Origin: UKL13-2 sp043744255
GTDB lineage: Bacteria > Pseudomonadota > Gammaproteobacteria > Burkholderiales > Usitatibacteraceae
Direction: 5' to 3'
Length of the DNA: 16,818 bases
Assembly: GCA_043744255.1 (NCBI GenBank)
Contig: JAYTVA010000092.1
Location: forward strand, 1 to 16,818
Position 1 is the stretch's first letter; each line of letters begins with the position of its first letter. This document shows positions 6,876 through 13,183 of the stretch, piece by piece. A model generated the notes under the pieces. That model saw only the letters and a list, made by a program, of their open reading frames with translations. It made no database searches and had not been told where the DNA came from. The position numbers were made by a program, and so were the translations under genes.

Positions 6876-7643
6876 CTAGTGAGCGATTTCGGCAACGTCC
6901 ACTTCGCTCAGCTTCACAAAGTGCACGCCACGCGCGAGGAGTAATGGCAAGGCGTCCGCGAAGCCCTCAGCGGTGTCCGCAGCCGGTTTGTTCATGTGCG
7001 CGATCACGATGTCGCCTTGTTGCACCTTGCGCAGTCGTGCCGCGATCTCGCGACGCGGCAAGGTCGCCCCTGCATCCGCATTCACCGAAAATCCCGCCAC
7101 ACGATAACCCATGCGCTCAATCTCCGTGATTGCCGTGCGGTCATATTCCGCAGTCGCGCCGCGATACCAACGTGGTTTGCGATGAGTGATTTCATAAATG
7201 CGGGTGGCACCGGCTTCTACCTCATGCTGCAAGTGGGCGAGGTCGGGTTGCCCGGCAATACCGTAAACACGGCGACCCGCGCCGATCACGGCGGGGATGT
7301 GTTCAGCGCCGTGGTCTTCCAGTTCGAATAATTCGGGATGCGCAAGCAGCGCGGCGGTGCCGACGGGATTGCGATCCAACCATTTCTTGGTGACAAAAAT
7401 GGTGGCCGAGACGTGGTTGGCGACGATTAAGTTAATGAGGTTAGCGTCATAGGCACCGCCGCAGGCATCTAGCGTGAGCGCCACGGCTGGCGCGGGCTTT
7501 GCGGCAGTGATGATGCGCTGATGGACTTCAAACGCGGGCTCGAACGCCGGTTTAAACGCACTAACACTTGCGGCGTGCGCGAGGACGAAAAATGCGGCGG
7601 CGGTGAGGAGGGTTTTGAACATGGCTGCATAACGCGAGCCCAT
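6876..7643 (-). CDS. Polysaccharide deacetylase family protein (NodB homology), secreted
   Basis: A 255-aa predicted periplasmic or secreted enzyme of carbohydrate esterase family 4, which removes acetyl groups from polysaccharides or peptidoglycan. An N-terminal signal peptide is clear (FKTLLTAAAFFVLAHAASVSA). NodB-type motifs follow in order: VALTLDACGG (about 54-63, in place of the usual TFDDG), HGAEH (111-115, fitting the HxxxH metal pair), RWYRGATAEYD (158-168), FSVNADAG and IVIAHMNKP with His216. Motif 1 lacks the second aspartate. ATG at 7643 is chosen; GTG at 7646 and ATG at 7622 are also possible, and no good ribosome site decides between them. It lies 49 nt after the DUF349 gene on the same strand, so the two may be co-transcribed. 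Substrate cannot be told from sequence. Confidence 0.85.
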   Translation of the reverse strand: MGSRYAAMFKTLLTAAAFFVLAHAASVSAFKPAFEPAFEVHQRIITAAKPAPAVALTLDACGGAYDANLINLIVANHVSATIFVTKKWLDRNPVGTAALLAHPELFELEDHGAEHIPAVIGAGRRVYGIAGQPDLAHLQHEVEAGATRIYEITHRKPRWYRGATAEYDRTAITEIERMGYRVAGFSVNADAGATLPRREIAARLRKVQQGDIVIAHMNKPAADTAEGFADALPLLLARGVHFVKLSEVDVAEIAH

Positions 7644-7692
7644 CACAACGGTTGAACAAGCGACCCTCGCGCACAGATGTTTACATCACCGT

Positions 7693-10251
7693 TTATTTTC
7701 CCGGTTTGCCGTTCGTCCGCACCGTGCTGACGATGGCGCGCAAACGATCTCGCGCACCAGCGTCGGCATGCGCGTGCGCGATAGCATCACCCAGCAGTTG
7801 CTCGACGTCACCCGAGCCCGCAGCACCACGACCTTCGAGTGCGGCTTTCATGGCGCGCAATTTGAACTCGCGACGGGCGGCCTGAAACTGTACGGGCGGC
7901 TCGATGTCGAGCACAATTTCGAGTTGCAGTAATGCGTTGTTGAGTGCGTCGGCATTGCTCGTACTCTTGCCGTCCAGCGCCGCTTTAAGGCGCGCGCCCA
8001 ATGCGGCTTCCCATTTTGCGGGCAGTGCGCCGAGTGCGGTGTAGCGTTCTTGCGCGCCCTCCTTGTTACTGGATGCTTCGATCTCTTCGCACAGCGCGAT
8101 CTTGGCGCTCAGCGCATCGCAGGTGCCATACCAGACGCGATTGGCAATCCCGAGCATGCGTTTTTGCGCCGATTCACGCGCGCCTCGAAAGCGCGCATCG
8201 AGTTTAGCGGCGACCGCTTTTGGCGCTTCACCCGCGCGACGCCATGCAGTGTCTACGTCGGCAATGGTGCGCTTGTATTCTGCGGCGACGTCGCCTTGCA
8301 GGGCATCCAAGCGCGCAATCAAGGCTTCGCGCGCATCCTGATTGCCTTTGAATTCCGCATCACGCGCGCTGAACACGGCATCACGTGCCGTGAAAATCGA
8401 ATCACTCGCCGCCTTAAAATCTTTCCACAGCGCGTTTTCCTGATTGCGCGCCAGCGGCAGCGCTTTCGCCTGTACCTGCCACTCGTTTTGTAATTCGCGC
8501 ACCTTGGCAACGGTGTCGCGACTTTGCGCATTGGTCGCCAGGGCCTTCGCATCGGCAATCAATTTTTCGCGCTTCAGGTGCGCCACACGACGGGCTTCAG
8601 TGAGCGGGACTTCGAGCCGCGCGACTGCCGCACGCATGCGCGTGAGCAAACCTTCCTGCGCCTTTTTCGGCACGGTATGCTCGACTGGGCCAAGCTTGCG
8701 CCACTCGACTTGGAAGTGTTCAACGGTGCGCGCAAGCTCTTTGAAATCGGGCGGCTCGGCCATGGGGGCAGCGTTGAGTGCAGTGACCAACTTGTTGCGC
8801 GCGTCCAGATTTTCCGAGCGCTGTGCCTTGAGTTTAGCGACCTGTACATTGACCGGCGCATACGCCGTCTTCAACGCGGCATCGAAACGCTGCCACAGCG
8901 CGCGGCTGGTGGCACCGCCGAGTTTGTCGAGCTCTTTCCAGCGCTCACGCAATTTTTCGATGGCATCCGCATGCGCTTTGATGTTGAGCTTGGCGTTTTC
9001 GACCGCAACCTCAGCGGCCAATGCTTCGGCTTCGGCCACCACATCGTCGCGTACTCGTCCACCGCCCCAGTGCTGCCAGCCTTTTAGACGCGCGTATTCA
9101 GCCTGTAAGGCATCAATGCGCACCCGCAGTGAGCCCGTCGCGCGCACCTGTGATTCGGCTTCATCGAGTGCCACCAGATGCTTGTTGGTTTCGGCCAATT
9201 GACCCGCCGCGAGTGATGCTTCGGCGGTGCTGACGATGGCCACAAGTTGCTCGGTCTTCGCGTCTTTCTCGGCTTTTTTTTCGGCCTTGATGTGATCGCG
9301 ATGTTCAGTTTTTTTCGCCGTGAGTGCGTCGGCTTGATGGCGTTCCCACTCGTGAAAACGCGCGTTCAATGCGTCACTCACGGCCATATCATCAATCGGT
9401 GCCAGTGCCCGCCAGCGTGCGGCCGCAGCGTTGGCGTCCGATCGTGAAGTCAGTTCATCGAGAATGCCCAAGCGCGTATCGACTTGCGCTGACATCGCAA
9501 ACGCGCCTTCGAGTTGCTCGGCCAGTAGTTGCACATCCTTCATGCTTTTGGCTTTGCCGGTGACGGTGAAGCCCGCGTCGGTAGTGGGCTTGGCGGTGAG
9601 GGTGGCAAGGGCTTGCTGCGCGGTCACGGCCAATTCGGCGCGTGTTTTCGCGCCGGTAATCACGTCGGCGCAGATGGTGGCTAGTGCATCCTGAGCCGTC
9701 TCAGCGTCGCTACACCAGCGGCTCAGCGCGAGCTGTTGGTCGCCGCGCTCGCGCATGATCGCGGTGATCTTGGCGACGCGATTCGCGTAGTCGGTTTTCT
9801 GCTCGTCGCTGATCAATGTTTGATCGAGCACTTGCCATGCGTGATCGAGTTCGACCAGACGATTGGCAGGGATATGCGCTTCCGCTTCCAGACTCGCGGC
9901 ACTGGCAATCAAGGTCGCCGCGACGCTACGCACGCCACGCTCGGCCACACAGGTTTCATAGCGCTGCTTGGCGATGCGGTAGACGCGACGGTCATGGGTG
10001 CGAAATTCTTTTTCCGCAGACTTGAGCGCTTCTTCGCTGGTCAGCGCGGAGACTGCCGCAACTTTTACATCCACCACGGGCGATGCGATTGCCACAGCCA
10101 ATAACGCCACTTCGTCACTGCCTGCGGCGGCGAGTTTTTGTTCCCACTCAGCTTTGTCAGCCGCGTGTGCGGCATTGTTGGTAGCGGCGGCCTCGGCTTC
10201 AAGTTCGGCTGCGGTGGGAACGTCGTCTTTTTTGAATATCTTACTAAGCAT
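7693..10251 (-). CDS. Large DUF349-repeat protein
   Basis: An 852-aa, mostly alpha-helical, highly charged cytoplasmic protein of unknown function. At least three, perhaps four, DUF349-type repeats can be seen, each with an aromatic-rich W-x-x-L/A core and a basic helix: about 430-485 (LRERWKELDKLGG, ALWQRFDAAL), 510-575 (FQVEWRKLGPVEHTVPKKAQ), 585-650 (LQNEWQVQAKALPL, ALWKDFKAASD) and 660-705 (VDTAWRRAGEAPKAVAAKLDARF). A segment rich in Lys and Glu near 315-340 looks like coiled coil. The conserved-looking tail LEIVLDIEPPVQF is near 775-790. ATG at 10251 (MLSKIFKKDD) is chosen because it gives the usual short basic N terminus; the frame extends to a GTG at 10293. No convincing ribosome site decides. 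DUF349 proteins are widespread and uncharacterised. Confidence 0.88.
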   Translation of the reverse strand: MLSKIFKKDDVPTAAELEAEAAATNNAAHAADKAEWEQKLAAAGSDEVALLAVAIASPVVDVKVAAVSALTSEEALKSAEKEFRTHDRRVYRIAKQRYETCVAERGVRSVAATLIASAASLEAEAHIPANRLVELDHAWQVLDQTLISDEQKTDYANRVAKITAIMRERGDQQLALSRWCSDAETAQDALATICADVITGAKTRAELAVTAQQALATLTAKPTTDAGFTVTGKAKSMKDVQLLAEQLEGAFAMSAQVDTRLGILDELTSRSDANAAAARWRALAPIDDMAVSDALNARFHEWERHQADALTAKKTEHRDHIKAEKKAEKDAKTEQLVAIVSTAEASLAAGQLAETNKHLVALDEAESQVRATGSLRVRIDALQAEYARLKGWQHWGGGRVRDDVVAEAEALAAEVAVENAKLNIKAHADAIEKLRERWKELDKLGGATSRALWQRFDAALKTAYAPVNVQVAKLKAQRSENLDARNKLVTALNAAPMAEPPDFKELARTVEHFQVEWRKLGPVEHTVPKKAQEGLLTRMRAAVARLEVPLTEARRVAHLKREKLIADAKALATNAQSRDTVAKVRELQNEWQVQAKALPLARNQENALWKDFKAASDSIFTARDAVFSARDAEFKGNQDAREALIARLDALQGDVAAEYKRTIADVDTAWRRAGEAPKAVAAKLDARFRGARESAQKRMLGIANRVWYGTCDALSAKIALCEEIEASSNKEGAQERYTALGALPAKWEAALGARLKAALDGKSTSNADALNNALLQLEIVLDIEPPVQFQAARREFKLRAMKAALEGRGAAGSGDVEQLLGDAIAHAHADAGARDRLRAIVSTVRTNGKPGK

Positions 10252-10323
10252 GTCGGCTGGCTTTACGATCTTGGAGAACCCGCATTTTGACACTTAGTAG
10301 CAGCGAAGAAATGGCCTGTCTGC

Positions 10324-10345
10324 TTTCAGCGAAAAATAGCTGAAA
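10324..10345 (-). other. Hairpin upstream of the DUF349 gene
   Basis: A perfect 7-bp stem (TTTCAGC at 10324-10330, GCTGAAA at 10339-10345) lies about 75 nt upstream of the chosen start. It could be part of the leader RNA or an operator. No clear promoter was found in the 10252-10422 gap. Confidence 0.4.
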
Positions 10346-10422
10346 TCTCAATATCGGCGGCACATCACGGCAATAAATAACTCAAGACGCCCGTGAATAG
10401 GCGTGTTCTAGTCGCGGAAAAC

Positions 10423-10454
10423 AAAAGAGCCACCTAACGGCGGCGGCTCTTTTT
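10423..10454 (-). terminator. Terminator after the DUF3501 gene, able to work both ways
   Basis: A perfect 9-bp stem (AAAAGAGCC at 10423-10431, GGCTCTTTT at 10445-10453) can extend inward after one mismatch. On the minus strand it is followed by T-rich sequence just after the DUF3501 stop, closing the rubrerythrin unit. The T-run on the plus side makes it bidirectional in principle. Confidence 0.85.
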
Positions 10455-10464
10455 CAGCGGCACG

Positions 10465-11061
10465 CTAACGAAGATCCTGCACGAGTGCCGTACGCGTCTC
10501 AGGTGAAAGCGGCTCAACCTTGGCGGTGTAATTGGCGTGATCGACTCCGACTGACAGCACCACGCCGTACTTCAGCGCCGCCGCCATTTCTTCGTTCAAT
10601 TCAAAGCGCACAAAATGTACAGCCGATGTTTTGGTTTCATTCTCGCGCTCTAAGTCTTCGTCGGCAATGGCGTAAACTTTTTTCGAACCTTCCACCTGCA
10701 CCCACGTTTTGTCCTCAATGCCCTTGAGTTTGGTCAGCGCGACGCGACGCTCGTCCTCGTTTTCGTATTCGATCATCATGGTCGCCTTGAAATTGCGGCC
10801 ATCGGGAATCAGCGGGTTGTAGGCTTCAAGTTCATCCTGGATGCCTTGCTCTTCAAACTGCTTTTCGACGCGCAGGATTTCTTGAATCTGATAGCGGATC
10901 GTCATCTCGTCTTCGAACAGTAGCGTGACGTGATCGCCAATATGCACGGTGCGTAACCGCTTGTGGGCAATGGCCTTGGCACGAAAATCGGGCCGCGCGC
11001 GCGCGTAGGCTTCGAGTGACATCAATGAATCGCGGGAAATTTTTGACATGGTGGTATTCAT
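10465..11061 (-). CDS. DUF3501 family protein
   Basis: A 198-aa cytoplasmic protein of unknown function, recognised as DUF3501 from the N-terminal pattern MSKISRDSLMSLEAY, the segment HIGDHVTLLFEDEMTIRYQIQEILRVEK and NPLIPDGRNFKATMMIEY. It has no Cys residues and no signal or membrane segment, so it is unlikely to carry a cluster itself. The open frame begins at a TTG (11082) overlapping the previous stop; ATG at 11061 is chosen and ATG at 11049 is equally possible and gives the usual family start. The iron-sulfur gene ends 17 nt upstream, so the genes are very probably one transcript. From memory, DUF3501 commonly follows a rubrerythrin and this type of iron-sulfur protein in proteobacteria, which points to a shared role. 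Confidence 0.88.
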   Translation of the reverse strand: MNTTMSKISRDSLMSLEAYARARPDFRAKAIAHKRLRTVHIGDHVTLLFEDEMTIRYQIQEILRVEKQFEEQGIQDELEAYNPLIPDGRNFKATMMIEYENEDERRVALTKLKGIEDKTWVQVEGSKKVYAIADEDLERENETKTSAVHFVRFELNEEMAAALKYGVVLSVGVDHANYTAKVEPLSPETRTALVQDLR

Positions 11062-11078
11062 AGCGTTGTTCACGTTTT

Positions 11079-12434
11079 TCAATCAGGCAAACCGTAGGCT
11101 TTGCGCACGAGTGTGATCGGGTGTGCGGTCTTGGCGGTCGAGGGCGTATCGGTTTTGAGTTGCCGAATGCCCTGCTCGATATGATGCGCAGCGAGTTGGC
11201 AATCGGAGCTGATGTAGTCTGGCGCGGCATCGTTCATCTGGCGAAATACGGGCTTGCCGATTTTCATGGCCATGTCATGAAATTCTTTTTTTACGCCCCA
11301 GGTGCCTGCGTGGCCTGAGCAACGCTCGACGGTCGTGACAGTGGTTTGCGGCACCATCTCCAACATCTCGCGGGTCTTTTGCCCCACGTTTTGCACACGC
11401 GAGTGGCAGGGGATGTGATACGAGACCTTGCCGAGCGGCTGCGTGAAATCAGTTTTCAAGAAGCCGTCCTTTTGCCGTGCGATCAGATATTCAAACGGAT
11501 CAAACATCGCCTCCTGCACCGCTTTCACGTCGGTGTCATCAGGAAACATCATCGGCAGTTCCTGCTTGAACATCAGCGTGCAACTTGGAATCGGCGTGAG
11601 GATCGCGTAGCCGTCTTTCGCGAGTTTGGCGAGCGGCGGAATATTTTTTGCCTTTAGCGCAGCGACCGATTCAAGATCACCGAGTTCGAGTTTGGGCATG
11701 CCGCAGCAGGCCTCTTTCTCCACCAACACATACGGGATCTCGTTGTGATCGAGAATTTTCAACAAGTCGTGACCGATGCCAGGCTCGTTGTAGTTGACGT
11801 AGCAGGTCGAATAGATCGCGACCTTGCCGGGTGATCGCTGGCCATCTTTGGCCGCGAACGGCTTGCTGGTGGCCGCGTGTGAGCGAAATTTCTTGGTGGC
11901 GAATTCGGGCACCCACGCGTCTTTGTGCACGCCCATCACCTTCTCGCCAACAGCACGCAGTGCGGGCACCTTGGCGGCCGCGTTGACGAATTGCACGACG
12001 ACGGGAATGGTCGCCAGTTTGCCGTTGCGGTCGGTCGATGACAAATTGTCATCGCGAAATTTCGTCGGCGAGCCTTGCTTGAATTGGATCGCCTTCGCAC
12101 GCAACATCAAGTGCGGAAAATCGAGGTTCCACGGATGCGGCGGCACGTACGGACACTTCGTCATGTAGCACACGTCGCACAAATAGCACTGGTCAACGAC
12201 CGCCCAATATTTTTCTTTGGGCACGCCATCGATCTCCAACGTAGGGCTCTCGTCGATCAGATCGAAGAGTTTGGGGAACGCATTGCACAGCGACACACAG
12301 CGGCGACAGCCATGACAAATATCGAACACCCGCTCCATCTCTTTGAGGGTCGCATCGATGTTGTAGAACTCGGGGTTCTGCCAATCGAGTGGATGCCGGG
12401 TAGGCGCTTCGAGCGAACCTTCGCGTTGGGACAT
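11079..12434 (-). CDS. GlpC/HdrD-like iron-sulfur protein with two 4Fe-4S sites
   Basis: A 451-aa electron-transfer protein related to GlpC, the heterodisulfide reductase subunit D family. Two ferredoxin-type cluster sites are seen: C40-x2-C43-x2-C46-x3-C50 (CHGCRRCVSLC) and C83-x2-C86-x2-C89-x4-C94. Then come two cysteine-rich (CCG-type) domains. The first has Cys211, Cys243-Cys244-Gly245 (ACCGMPKLE) and Cys285. The second has Cys343, Cys372 in RCSGHAGTWG and Cys412, with the usual Cys pair reduced to one. No membrane segment is seen. It is the middle gene of the rubrerythrin unit, so it probably passes electrons to or from the peroxide-reducing partner; that is inference. It should not be named glpC, since no glpA or glpB is nearby. 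The ATG at 12434 has a weak ribosome site. Confidence 0.92.
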   Translation of the reverse strand: MSQREGSLEAPTRHPLDWQNPEFYNIDATLKEMERVFDICHGCRRCVSLCNAFPKLFDLIDESPTLEIDGVPKEKYWAVVDQCYLCDVCYMTKCPYVPPHPWNLDFPHLMLRAKAIQFKQGSPTKFRDDNLSSTDRNGKLATIPVVVQFVNAAAKVPALRAVGEKVMGVHKDAWVPEFATKKFRSHAATSKPFAAKDGQRSPGKVAIYSTCYVNYNEPGIGHDLLKILDHNEIPYVLVEKEACCGMPKLELGDLESVAALKAKNIPPLAKLAKDGYAILTPIPSCTLMFKQELPMMFPDDTDVKAVQEAMFDPFEYLIARQKDGFLKTDFTQPLGKVSYHIPCHSRVQNVGQKTREMLEMVPQTTVTTVERCSGHAGTWGVKKEFHDMAMKIGKPVFRQMNDAAPDYISSDCQLAAHHIEQGIRQLKTDTPSTAKTAHPITLVRKAYGLPD

Positions 12435-12472
12435 GGTGTGTGCTTAAAGATTTGCGGCGGTAAATCGGAAGG

Positions 12473-12507
12473 CGGGGAAACGGCGCTGCCGAAAATTCGT
12501 TTCCCCG
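12473..12507 (-). other. Intercistronic hairpin between rubrerythrin and iron-sulfur genes
   Basis: A perfect 10-bp stem (12473-12482 with 12498-12507) encloses a 15-nt loop. No T-tract follows on the minus strand, so it is probably an RNA stability or processing element, which could give more rubrerythrin than downstream product. Confidence 0.6.
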
Positions 12508-12526
12508 GCTCTTAGATCAAAAACAA

Positions 12527-12952
12527 TTACGCGTTTGCGGCCAATCCGTCCAACGCTTTCTGAAACTTATTGGCGTGTGAACGCTCGGCTTTTGCCAAGG
12601 TTTCGAACCAGTCAGCGATTTCTTCGAAGCCTTCGCTACGCGCGGCTTTAGCCATGCCAGGGTACATGTCGGTGTACTCATGGGTCTCGCCGGCAACCGC
12701 TGACTTCAGGTTGTTCGCCGAGGAACCGATAGGCAAACCGGTGGCAGGATCGCCAACGCTGGCCAAATAGTCGAGGTGGCCGTGAGCATGGCCGGTTTCG
12801 CCTTCAGCGGTGTTGCGGAACAAATTAGCGACTTCGGAATTGCCTTCGATGTCAGCCTTGTTTGCGAAATACAAATAGCGACGATTCGCCTGCGATTCAC
12901 CAGCGAAAGCGTCTTTCAGATTTTGGTGGGTCTTGGTTCCGTTGAGTTTCAT
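12527..12952 (-). CDS. Rubrerythrin, diiron domain only
   Basis: A 141-aa ferritin-like diiron protein that reduces hydrogen peroxide to water in the cytoplasm. The iron ligands of the family are all visible: Glu19 (GES), Glu52 and His55 (ETGH), Glu89 and Glu92 (ETHEY), Glu123 and His126 (ERSH). The classic rubrerythrin is about 190 residues and ends in a rubredoxin domain with two CxxC pairs. That domain is absent here and the protein has no Cys at all, so an outside electron donor is needed. The downstream iron-sulfur protein is the obvious candidate. The ATG has GGAG eight nt upstream, and a promoter lies 55 nt or more upstream. It is the first gene of the unit. Confidence 0.95.
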   Translation of the reverse strand: MKLNGTKTHQNLKDAFAGESQANRRYLYFANKADIEGNSEVANLFRNTAEGETGHAHGHLDYLASVGDPATGLPIGSSANNLKSAVAGETHEYTDMYPGMAKAARSEGFEEIADWFETLAKAERSHANKFQKALDGLAANA

Positions 12953-13006
12953 GTTGAATCTCCAGTTAAGTTACTGATTGCAGGTCTGCGCAGATGCAGC
13001 CATGCA

Positions 13007-13035
13007 AATTTACCCGCCTGCGATATATTTGTCTA
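13007..13035 (-). promoter_or_regulatory. Promoter of the rubrerythrin unit
   Basis: On the minus strand, TAGACA (13030-13035), a 17-nt spacer and TAAATT (13007-13012) form a good sigma-70-type pair about 55 nt upstream of the start. The -35 overlaps an imperfect palindrome, GACAAATATATC, that could be an operator, for example for an Rrf2-type regulator. The operator idea is speculative. Confidence 0.6.
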
Positions 13036-13083
13036 ATTGATTGAAGTGATGTGTTTGATAGGTAGGGGCTATGGACTAGCTCT

Positions 13084-13128
13084 GGGATCGGGGGTTGGGG
13101 ATCGGGGGTCGGGGGTCGGGGGTTGGGG
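13084..13128 (+). repeat. G-rich heptamer array with G-quadruplex potential
   Basis: Seven runs of three to five G separated by two or three bases (ATC, TT, ATC, TC, TC, TT). The core is a tandem heptamer GGGGGTC. It lies between the rubrerythrin promoter and the mutY start, on the mutY coding strand. It is partly inverted-complementary to the C-rich array at 13203-13234. Confidence 0.85.
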
Positions 13129-13183
13129 TCGCCCGAATCACGGTTGTCCAGCAAGCCGAGTAAGATGCGCAGTGAATTTTGCG

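Noticed and set aside
8444..9202. Plus-strand ORF of 252 codons inside the DUF349 gene
   Set aside because: Ser/Arg/Ala-rich shadow of the real gene on the other strand, with no domain or ribosome site.
13037..13183. Longer mutY reading frame starting at 13037
   Set aside because: The extra 49 residues are translated G-rich repeat (GSGVGDRGSGVGGWG) with no family match.
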